NCBI GenBank assembly: GCA_017615405.1
Contig: JAGAAE010000009.1
Location: 1-11,305, forward strand
DNA: 11,305 nt
Direction: 5' to 3'
From: Clostridia bacterium
GTDB taxonomy: Bacteria; Bacillota; Clostridia; Oscillospirales; Acutalibacteraceae
This document shows, piece after piece, positions 5,484 through 11,200 of the stretch. A program made the translations under genes and the position numbers. The notes under the pieces are model-generated. The model searched no databases. It was given only the letters and a program-made list of their open reading frames with translations, and was not told the DNA's origin. Within the stretch, counting starts at the first letter, position 1, and each line of letters begins with the position of its first letter.

Positions 5484-6026
5484 ATGAAAAAGTTTGTATG
5501 TCTTGTTTGCGGTTACGTTTACGAGGGCGAGGAAGCCCCTGCCGAGTGCCCGATCTGTAAGGCTCCCGCCTCAAAATTTGAGGAGCAGTCCGGCGAAATG
5601 ACCTGGGCGGCGGAGCACGTTGTAGGCATTGCCAAGGGCGTTGACCAGAGGATCATCGACGGTCTTCGCGAGAACTTCAACGGCGAGTGCTCGGAAGTCG
5701 GTATGTACCTCGCGATGTCGCGCGTTGCGTTCAGAGAGGGTTATCCCGAGATAGGACTTTATTGGGAAAAGGCGGCATTTGAAGAGGCCGACCACGCTTC
5801 AAGATTCGCCGAGATGTTAGGCGAGGTCGTAAGCGACAGCACCAAGCAGAACTTGAAGGTTCGCGTTGACGCCGAGAACGGCGCGACCAAGGGCAAGACC
5901 GAGCTTGCAAAGCTTGCCAAGGAATTGGGTCTTGACGCGATCCACGACACCGTCCACGAAATGGCTCGTGATGAAGCACGGCATGGAAAAGCGTTTAAAG
6001 GTCTCCTTGACAGGTACTTCAAATAA
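5484..6026 (+). CDS. rbr: Reverse rubrerythrin (N-terminal rubredoxin domain)
   Basis: This is a non-haem iron enzyme that reduces hydrogen peroxide, and in clostridial relatives also oxygen, to water with electrons that ultimately come from NAD(P)H. It acts in the cytoplasm as part of anaerobic oxidative-stress defence. The 180 residues begin with a rubredoxin-like Fe(Cys)4 site: Cys6, Cys9, Cys22 and Cys25 in CLVCG and CPICK. A ferritin-like diiron domain follows, with [11 protein letters not shown] around Glu68 and two ExxH motifs, EADH at 101-104 and EARH at 164-167. Classical rubrerythrin has the order reversed (diiron first, rubredoxin last), hence 'reverse' rubrerythrin. All ligand residues are present. 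It is divergent from rex, which suggests shared redox control. A second, broken copy of its 3' end lies at 6529-6612. Confidence 0.94.
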   Translation: MKKFVCLVCGYVYEGEEAPAECPICKAPASKFEEQSGEMTWAAEHVVGIAKGVDQRIIDGLRENFNGECSEVGMYLAMSRVAFREGYPEIGLYWEKAAFEEADHASRFAEMLGEVVSDSTKQNLKVRVDAENGATKGKTELAKLAKELGLDAIHDTVHEMARDEARHGKAFKGLLDRYFK

Positions 6027-6030
6027 TAAT

Positions 6031-6056
6031 CGTAGGGTCGATTCACGAATCGACCG
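6031..6056 (+). repeat. REP-like hairpin R2 (single)
   Basis: CGTAGGG followed by GTCGATTC-AC-GAATCGAC and CG. The first 24 bases are identical to R1 and R7. It sits four bases past the rubrerythrin stop and before the terminator, so it is transcribed in the mRNA 3' end, where such hairpins can protect mRNA from exonucleases. Confidence 0.75.
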
Positions 6057-6065
6057 GGAAAATTA

Positions 6066-6102
6066 CGGCGGTGAGGATTTCTCACCGCCGATTTCATTTT
6101 TT
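6066..6102 (+). terminator. Rho-independent terminator of rubrerythrin
   Basis: CGGCGGTGAG (6066-6075) pairs perfectly with CTCACCGCCG (6081-6090) around GATTT, followed by ATTTCATTTTTT. Confidence 0.88.
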
Positions 6103-6106
6103 AATG

Positions 6107-6135
6107 TTGCAAAATATGTCGTAATATGATAAAAT
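6107..6135 (+). promoter_or_regulatory. Promoter of the toxin mRNA
   Basis: TTGCAA (6107-6112) and TAAAAT (6130-6135) have the ideal 17-base spacer. Transcription would start near 6142 and give a leader of about 87 bases before the toxin ATG, long for so small a gene, as is usual for type I toxins. Confidence 0.7.
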
Positions 6136-6176
6136 ACCTTTCGGAATAAGGTGTGCCTTAACGGTAGGCGGTTAGT

Positions 6177-6223
6177 CCTCTTTATTTAAGAGGGCACTTT
6201 CGCCCTCTTCCAGAAGGGGGCGG
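6177..6223 (+). promoter_or_regulatory. Competing leader hairpins and Shine-Dalgarno of the toxin
   Basis: AAGAGGGC (6188-6195) pairs with GCCCTCTT (6202-6209). The same AAGAGG can instead pair with the upstream CCTCTT (6177-6182), so two mutually exclusive hairpins exist just before the ribosome binding site. The Shine-Dalgarno region GGGGGCGG (6216-6223) is complementary over eight bases (one G-U) to CCGCCCTC (6319-6326) right after the toxin stop codon. Long-range pairing would shut translation, a known design of type I toxin mRNAs. Structure is seen; function is inferred. Confidence 0.6.
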
Positions 6224-6228
6224 TGCTT

Positions 6229-6318
6229 ATGATTACATACGGTGAGTTGTTTTTACTTCTTTCTCTTATTGTTTCCATAATCGCACTTGTTGTTAATATA
6301 ACAAACAAAAAGAAATAA
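6229..6318 (+). CDS. Small hydrophobic type I toxin (holin-like toxin family)
   Basis: The 29-residue peptide runs MITYGELFLLLSLIV, then about ten more hydrophobic residues, and ends INITNKKK-like with a lysine tail (residues 24-29 are ITNKKK). One membrane helix spans about residues 7-24. A short polar start (MxTY), a single hydrophobic helix and a cationic end are the pattern of the Firmicute putative holin-like toxins, related in style to TxpA/BsrG. Such peptides insert in the cytoplasmic membrane and depolarise or damage it unless an antisense RNA blocks their mRNA. AAGGGGG lies eight bases before the ATG. The gene has its own promoter and long structured leader, and a convergent antisense RNA promoter lies about 80 bp past the stop. 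Recognition rests on size, composition and context. Toxicity is inferred. It could also be a small regulatory membrane peptide. Confidence 0.78.
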   Translation: MITYGELFLLLSLIVSIIALVVNITNKKK

Positions 6319-6393
6319 CCGCCCTCGCCAAAGTCGCGGTTATTTCTAATAACTAAACAAAGGCTAACCGTCTATACGGCATACCTTATTTCC
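6300..6393 (-). ncRNA. Antisense antitoxin RNA (predicted)
   Basis: From the consensus promoter at 6400-6428 a minus-strand RNA would start near 6393 and end at the hairpin 6311-6347, which on this strand is followed by TTTTGTTTGTT (complement of 6300-6310), a proper terminator. The RNA of about 90-95 bases overlaps the toxin stop codon and 3' region by perfect antisense over roughly 6300-6350, as in the convergent txpA/ratA arrangement of Bacillus. Its 5' part is a near-copy of the toxin leader rather than its complement. It contains no credible reading frame. Confidence 0.7.
6311..6347. terminator. 12-bp hairpin at the end of the toxin gene, shared by both transcripts
   Basis: AGAAATAACCGC (6311-6322) pairs perfectly with GCGGTTATTTCT (6336-6347); the toxin stop codon lies in the stem. 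On the minus strand it is followed by a T-rich run and should end the antisense RNA. On the plus strand the following ATTTCTAATAAC is a weak T tract, so toxin mRNA may read on. Confidence 0.75.
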
Positions 6394-6399
6394 ACCCTT

Positions 6400-6428
6400 A
6401 TTATATACCCTGTTTTAAAAATTGTCAA
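6400..6428 (-). promoter_or_regulatory. Consensus promoter of the antisense RNA
   Basis: On the minus strand perfect TTGACA (complement of 6423-6428) and perfect TATAAT (complement of 6400-6405) are separated by exactly 17 bases. It is clearly stronger by consensus than the toxin promoter (TTGCAA/TAAAAT), as expected for an antitoxin RNA that must be in excess. No minus-strand gene lies downstream to explain it otherwise. Confidence 0.85.
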
Positions 6429-6528
6429 GTATTCTTATCAAAAGCGATTTGAAAAGACTTTGTTTTTCACTCATATCTTTTTTGATTTGTGTGCTGTTTT
6501 GTGTGTTATTTTTAAATAAACCACATAA

Positions 6529-6612
6529 GCAAAAGGAAGAACAGACATTTTCCGTGCCGAAGCACGGCATGGCAAGGCGTTTAAGGGTTTGCTTGACAGA
6601 TATTTTAAATAA
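6529..6612 (+). pseudogene. 3' remnant of a second rubrerythrin gene
   Basis: In the frame of 6556-6612 the DNA encodes [17 protein letters not shown] and stop, identical in all 17 residues to the C-terminus of the intact rubrerythrin (codons at 5973-6026). The two stretches differ at eight bases in 54, every one synonymous. Upstream the similarity stops: the frame reads only GRTDIFRA-like residues before a TAA at 6526-6528. This is the tail of a former paralogue that was under protein-level selection before it lost the rest of its gene; it cannot make a functional enzyme. It contains the second ExxH iron-binding motif. A good terminator follows at 6629-6660. A 13-bp direct repeat (TTTTAAATAAACC at 6510-6522 and 6603-6615) flanks the remnant and may mark the deletion event. 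The 6429-6528 stretch before it is AT-rich with no gene I can support. Confidence 0.82.
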
Positions 6613-6628
6613 ACCGTTTTATGTTTTG

Positions 6629-6660
6629 AAAAGGTGCGAGTGATTTGCTCGCACCTTTTT
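6629..6660 (+). terminator. Rho-independent terminator after the rubrerythrin remnant
   Basis: AAAAGGTGCGAG (6629-6640) pairs with CTCGCACCTTTT (6648-6659), a 12-bp perfect stem, loop TGATTTG, ending in TTTTT. It presumably served the lost rubrerythrin copy. Confidence 0.85.
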
Positions 6661-6707
6661 AGATTGTAGATATCAGACGATAGACAATAGACGATGTGGC
6701 AATATTG
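6660..6707 (+). repeat. Heptad tandem repeat tract 3 with core
   Basis: Five 7-bp units (TAGATTG, TAGATAT, CAGACGA, TAGACAA, TAGACGA; 6660-6694) are followed by a diverged core TGTGGCAATATTG. Confidence 0.8.
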
Positions 6708-6715
6708 ATTTCGGG

Positions 6716-6786
6716 CGTAGGGGCAGATATTATCTGCCCGCCGATTTACGCACAAACAAAACGGGCGGATGATATCCGCCCCTACG
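6716..6786. repeat. REP-like doublet (R3 forward, R4 inverted), 71 bp
   Basis: R3 is CGTAGG then GGGCAGAT-ATT-ATCTGCCC (hairpin 6721-6739). R4, inverted, is GGGCGGAT-GAT-ATCCGCCC followed by CTACG (hairpin 6763-6781). They are head-to-head with 20 bases between. The stems differ by compensated changes (A/G with T/C), so the pairing, not the sequence, is kept. Two inverted GTAG-hairpin units form a REPIN-like structure. Confidence 0.75.
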
Positions 6787-6790
6787 ATTT

Positions 6791-6879
6791 TAGATATTAG
6801 ACGTTAGATGATAGACATTAGACGATGTATCAATATTGCCTAATCGTCTGATGTCCGATATCTGAAATCTGATGCCTGA
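6791..6879. repeat. Heptad tracts 4 and 5 arranged as a palindrome around the core
   Basis: Five forward units (TAGATAT, TAGACGT, TAGATGA, TAGACAT, TAGACGA; 6791-6825), the core TGTATCAATATTGCC (6826-6840), then five inverted units (CGTCTGA, TGTCCGA, TATCTGA, AATCTGA, TGCCTGA; 6845-6879). ACATTAGACGAT pairs with ATCGTCTGATGT at 11 of 12 positions next to the loop, so the whole stretch is a long imperfect hairpin. Confidence 0.82.
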
Positions 6880-6882
6880 ATC

Positions 6883-6958
6883 CGTAGGGGACGGCGTCCT
6901 CGACGTTCCGTCAAAATGCGATAATCAAGACCGGAACAACACACAGGTTGTTCCCTAC
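6883..6958. repeat. REP-like doublet (R5 forward, R6 inverted), 76 bp
   Basis: R5 starts CGTAGG followed by a looser hairpin in which GGGACG pairs with CGTTCC. R6 is GGAACAAC-ACACAG-GTTGTTCC followed by CTAC (6933-6957), again inverted. The stem sequences are unrelated to the other copies while the GTAG heads are kept. Confidence 0.6.
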
Positions 6959-6980
6959 AACCGTATCATTGTTGCCTCGT

Positions 6981-7015
6981 GAAAAAAATATGCGGCGGTG
7001 AGTTTTCACCGCCGC
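6981..7015 (-). terminator. Rho-independent terminator of the aquaporin gene
   Basis: GCGGCGGTGA (6992-7001) pairs with TCACCGCCGC (7006-7015), loop GTTT. On the minus strand the stem is followed by ATATTTTTTTC. It starts about 18 bases past the stop codon. The stem resembles that of the rubrerythrin terminator at 6066-6090. Confidence 0.88.
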
Positions 7016-7032
7016 GGTTTTTATGTTCAGAA

Positions 7033-7701
7033 TTATTCTTCCTTGCCTTTGCCGTCGAGGAAACGGTAGCAAAGCGCCGCGAGGACACCGCCGATAAGCG
7101 GAGCGACGATAAAGACCCAAAGCCCTTCGGTTGATCCGGAAAGTATCGCGGGACCGAAGCTTCTCGCGGGGTTGACCGAAGTGCCGGTGAAGTGAATGCC
7201 GAAAATGTGAACGAGCGTGAGGGTGAGACCAATAACAAGCCCTGCAACGCTTGAGTTTTCAACGCGTGAAGTAACGCCTAAAATGGCGAGGACAAATACG
7301 AACGTGAGGATGATCTCAACAAGGAGGCTAAGCCATGCGTCGCCCTTGTAAAGCCCGTTCTGACCGAGCGATTCTTTGCTTCCGAGCAGTGCCCACAGGA
7401 TCGCCGCACCGGTCGTAGCGCCGGCAAACTGAGCAATAACGTAGCCGATAAAATCGCCCGCCTTCATTTTGCCGTTTACGAACATCGCGATGCTTACCGC
7501 GGGGTTGATATGGCAACCAGAAATATTGCCTATCGAATACGCCATGGCAACGATAACAAGCCCGAACGCCGCGGCGGTCATAAAGTAAGCCGCGTCCGCC
7601 TTAGCAGTGTTGCACCCGAGCACCGCGGCGGCACCGCAGGCAAAAAGCACGAGCACAAGCGTGCCGATAAATTCGGCAAGGTATTTTTTTAATGCCTTCA
7701 T
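7033..7701 (-). CDS. aqpZ: Aquaporin, AqpZ-like water channel (MIP family)
   Basis: This is a six-helix membrane channel for passive movement of water, probably used in osmotic adjustment. The 222-residue protein has the family's normal length and internal twofold repeat. The two pore motifs are INPAV (Asn66-Pro67-Ala68) and VNPAR (Asn177-Pro178-Ala179). By hand alignment to E. coli AqpZ the selectivity-filter residues are Phe46, His165, Thr174 and Arg180, the set found in strict water channels; glycerol facilitators have a smaller residue than this histidine. The ATG follows GGAGGAATT. The gene is alone, with its own promoter and terminator, between two repeat clusters. The leader contains a GGGGAAAA/TTTTGCCCC hairpin (7735-7754) of unknown role. 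Membership of the family is secure; water specificity is inferred from the filter. Confidence 0.94.
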   Translation of the reverse strand: MKALKKYLAEFIGTLVLVLFACGAAAVLGCNTAKADAAYFMTAAAFGLVIVAMAYSIGNISGCHINPAVSIAMFVNGKMKAGDFIGYVIAQFAGATTGAAILWALLGSKESLGQNGLYKGDAWLSLLVEIILTFVFVLAILGVTSRVENSSVAGLVIGLTLTLVHIFGIHFTGTSVNPARSFGPAILSGSTEGLWVFIVAPLIGGVLAALCYRFLDGKGKEE

Positions 7702-7763
7702 AGATAATTCCTCCGATACAGATTTGATTTGTGCGGGGCAAAACGATTTTCCCCACCGTGATA

Positions 7764-7792
7764 ATTATACCATAATTCCCGTTTGATTGCAA
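7764..7792 (-). promoter_or_regulatory. Promoter of the aquaporin gene
   Basis: On the minus strand TTGCAA (complement of 7787-7792) and a perfect TATAAT (complement of 7764-7769) are 17 bases apart, about 62 bases before the start codon. Confidence 0.82.
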
Positions 7793-7811
7793 ACGTTTTC
7801 GGAAGACATAT

Positions 7812-7861
7812 TAGACGTTAGATGTTAGACAATAGACATTAGACGATGTATCGATATTGCC
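7812..7861 (+). repeat. Heptad tandem repeat tract 6 with core
   Basis: Five exact-length 7-bp units (TAGACGT, TAGATGT, TAGACAA, TAGACAT, TAGACGA; 7812-7846) are followed by the core TGTATCGATATTGCC (7847-7861). Confidence 0.85.
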
Positions 7862-7866
7862 TTGTG

Positions 7867-7937
7867 CGTAGGGTCGATTCACGAATCGACCGAAAAGATA
7901 CGTTAAATAAACGGGCGCTTCGTGAAGCGCCCCTACG
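7867..7937. repeat. REP-like doublet (R7 forward, R8 inverted), 71 bp
   Basis: R7 is identical to R1 over 24 bases (palindrome GTCGATTC-AC-GAATCGAC at 7873-7890). R8, inverted, is GGGCGCTTC-GT-GAAGCGCCC followed by CTACG (7913-7937). The doublet has exactly the length of the one at 6716-6786, and the linkers share TACG and an A-rich end before CGGGCG. Confidence 0.75.
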
Positions 7938-7941
7938 ATTT

Positions 7942-7991
7942 TAGATATCAGACGTTAGATGATAGACATTAGACGATGGAGCAATTTTGCC
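7942..7991 (+). repeat. Heptad tandem repeat tract 7 with core
   Basis: Units TAGATAT, CAGACGT, TAGATGA, TAGACAT, TAGACGA (7942-7976) match tract 4 except at one base, and the core is TGGAGCAATTTTGCC (7977-7991). As at 6791, this block directly follows the inverted half of a REP-like doublet. Confidence 0.85.
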
Positions 7992-8086
7992 GTCGCGTTT
8001 TTCGGTGATTTTTATGTAATATATATAATAATATATTAGTTACATCGTGTATTGTTTAATAATTATTTACATTTTTGAAATATTTA

Positions 8087-8115
8087 TTGACAGGGGGGGT
8101 GAAAAATGGTAAAAT
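8087..8115 (+). promoter_or_regulatory. Promoter of the large surface protein, with a poly-G spacer
   Basis: TTGACA (8087-8092) and TAAAAT (8110-8115) are exactly 17 bases apart; the spacer begins with seven consecutive G (8093-8099). An AT-rich segment upstream (8016-8043) may act as an UP element. The leader of about 95 bases contains the hairpin TGCTTCA-TCTT-TGAAGCA (8177-8194) before the ribosome binding site AAGGAGGAG (8202-8211 region). A change in G number would move the spacer away from 17 and could switch expression. Confidence 0.75.
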
Positions 8116-8215
8116 AAACCCGTATATGAAGTGAGGGGACTGCGGCATTCGGTTTCCTTGCTGAAATTACAAAAAATGCTTCATCTTTGAAGCAAAAATT
8201 AAAAGGAGGAGTTTT

Positions 8216-11200
8216 ATGAAGACTTCAAGTTTCAGCAAGCGTCTTTTATCCGTGATATTGGCGCTTGCGATGATGGTCTCGCTGTTCTCGGGTTTAGGCA
8301 GCATCTTCACCGTTTCTGCGGATGAAGGTGTAGAAGTCGGCGTCTTTATTATAGACCCAGATAACCCTGAAGGCAGCCCCATTCCGCTGATGTCAAAGGC
8401 GATTGATAATTACAGTCATTCCTACATTGGCGGCACCCACAGCATCAGGGTCACCGTGCCTGATGAGTTCTACAGTTCCGACTACAACAACAGTAGGAAT
8501 TATGTTTTCCACAGTTGGCCGAGTACCATCAGGGTCAAAGACCTGGATGCTTCCGAGTACGTATATATTGGTGTTGATGACGACGACCGGGAGGATAACG
8601 TACTCAACATCACCTTTGATTCTCCGCTTTCATTCAACAGGATGAGAATAGAAGGTCCCGTTTACGACAAGGAATACAAGATCAGCTACTGGACAGCCAG
8701 CGACAGTGCCTACGGTGATTGCGAAGAAATCGAGGACGAAACGTTCTACTGCTCCTGGGATGGTTATTTCCATTTGATCGATTATCCTGAAGAGTTGATC
8801 CCCGAGGGCAAGACCTTCGTCGCATGGGCTGAATATTACACCGGCGTTATGTATGCCGCAGGCACCGAGGTCAGCTATCCTACTGATGCGATGTATTTCG
8901 TCCCCGTATTTGCCGAGAAGGCGACCCAGTCGGGCTATTTCGTATACTTTAAGGACTATGAAACCAATCAGATATACGATATAGTTTACTTCGATCCTTC
9001 GGTCGACGACGGCTACTACACCGCTTATGAGCCGACAAAGCCCGGCTATTCGTTCCTTTACTGGTATACCGAGGATTATGAGTATGACGCTCATGAATGG
9101 GTAGATGAAGAGCCCCCGACAGTAACCACATACTATGCAAGATGGTCACCGGATCTCTATGAGGTATACACCGAGACCTCGGGCAGCGCCTACGTTAATT
9201 TCCGCAATTCAAGCAGCGCTTATTGCGGCGACGACGTAATATTCAAGGTTGGCTCAACTAAGGACAATGAGAATATCTCGAAGGTTGAGGTTATCGGTCT
9301 TGACAGCAACAGCCCCGTTCCGTATTATTACGATGCGGAAGAGGAAGAATATCGCTTCACTATGCCGGCGCAGGATGTTGTTATCAAGGTCGAAACGTCG
9401 GTTACAGAGTATCTTGTAACCTTCCTCGATGAAAACGGCGGTTACTATGCTTCAAGAACGGTTGCCGAGGGTGAAACCATTTCCTTCTTCAATATGCCTT
9501 TCGCTCCCTTCAAAACAGGCTACACCTTTGCAGGCTGGGAGATCGTAAGCGATAACCCGTTCGCAGGAATGTTCGGCGGAAACACCACCTTCGACTCGAG
9601 CACTCCCGTTACAAGCAACCTGTATGTCAAAGCTACATACACGGGCAACGATTACAGAGTTTACAAGGCTGACGACTGCGACGAAGAGCTTGAATACTTA
9701 TACGTTCGCTCTACCGACCAGGATAAGGACCTTACCGACGAGGTTACAAACTACGTTACCGCTCCCGCGGGCGACAAGGTTTATCTTGACATCGCTCCCA
9801 CTCCTACATACAGCATCACCGGTATCGCTGTTCGTGAGCGCGGAACAGGCAACTTTGTTGTTGCTCCCACTCTTTTGAGAAAGTATAAGGACGGCGAAAA
9901 CAACGATTGCTATGAATATGCTTTTGAAATGCCCACAAGCAATGTTGAAATAGCAGTTTACGTCGCCGCAAACGCTTATGACGTTATTGTTGATGAAAAC
10001 ATACCCGCAGGCGGAACATACCGCATCAACGGTTATGACACCAACAATCTCGCGGTTCCGCAGGGCGATTATGCTTATATCGAGATCATCCCCGAAAAGG
10101 GATACTATATCGAGAGCGTTGAATCGTTCTATTATGACGAAAACAACAATATCGCTTTACCTGATGACAATCTCTTTATAGACGACTTCGATAACGGTTT
10201 CTATTCCTTCCTTATGGTTTCGTCGGACGTTTACGTTACCATCAACTATGCTCCTTATGAGTATATGGTAAGCGTTTCCAGTACAAACATCGATAACTAT
10301 AAGCCGGTTTGGAACGGCGACGAATACGAAGCTATCGAATCACTCGACGATACAGAGGTTTCAAAGGGTCTCGTTGTTCTCTTAGACGAATTTGATGATC
10401 CTTACACCGATTGGGTTATGCTTGAGCCCGGCAAGAGCGCTATGCTCCCGCTCAACGCTACCGACGCTATCGTCGGCGATCAGATCCGCTTCATTATCGA
10501 AGAATGCACAGGCTATGACCTCGAAGCTGTTGTCGTAACCTATGCCGACGGAACAAAGACCGTTCCCGTAACTCTTAAAGACGGCGTTTATTACTTCTAT
10601 ATGCCGGCTGACGACGTTATGATCACCGCTTCCTTCAAGGAAGAGACCTACAAGATCTATAAGTACACAGCCAGCGAAGAATACAACACCGATGCTGAAC
10701 ACGCCGTTATGGGCGAGGTCAACATCCAGGGTCTTCGTGAGAAGATCGTATCCGCCGATTATAAGGAACTTGTTGAAGTTACCGCAATTCCGAAGGCGGG
10801 ATACTATGTTGAATCCATCTCCTATGAATTAAGAGACGGCACCAACAAGGACGGCAAGACCGTTGTTGATTTCTCCGAAGCCGCAAGATATGACGGCGTT
10901 CAACTCACCGACTCTCCCGACACAATGCAGTCTATCGAATTCTATATGCCTGCTTGTGATGTTGAGATCAGTGTTACCTACGGTAAGATCGAGTATTCAA
11001 TTCAGACCGAGGTTGCAAGCGGCGACGAGACAGGTACCATCACGGTCAACGATTATGCTTACTATGACGATGAAGTTACCTGCGCCGTTACACCTGAATA
11101 CGGTTACGTTTTGAGCAAGATCAACGTTAAGAATCTTGCTACCGGCAAGACCATTGCCATCAAGACCGACACGATCGACCGTACCTACGGCGACGAATTC

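Larger units (their letters stand above)
6145..6390. repeat. Inverted repeats flanking the toxin locus
   Basis: The toxin leader segment 6145-6178 and the segment 6361-6390 are inverted copies. Two 13-bp blocks pair (with a few G-U): AATAAGGTGTGCC with GGCATACCTTATT, and TAGGCGGTTAGTC with GGCTAACCGTCTA. As a result the toxin mRNA leader and the 5' part of the antisense RNA read almost the same sequence, and a read-through toxin mRNA can close into a panhandle. Confidence 0.75.

Noticed and set aside
6422-6643. 73-codon plus-strand frame with a hydrophobic stretch, overlapping the rubrerythrin remnant in another frame
   Set aside because: It would start at a TTG inside the antisense RNA promoter without a Shine-Dalgarno. 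The hydrophobic stretch comes from a T-rich run, and its C-terminal part is the remnant read out of frame. A second small membrane peptide is not excluded, but I cannot support it.
4318-7991. CRISPR array
   Set aside because: The repeats are contiguous 7-bp units without spacers, and the hairpin units are irregularly placed; no cas genes are present.
8116-8215. Riboswitch in the leader of the surface-protein gene
   Set aside because: The leader is short and shows only one small hairpin, with no conserved aptamer pattern that I recognise.
8630-9149. Minus-strand frames within the surface-protein gene, including another at 10382-10702
   Set aside because: The plus strand carries an uninterrupted 1030-codon frame with signal peptide and repeat motifs; the minus frames are its shadows.
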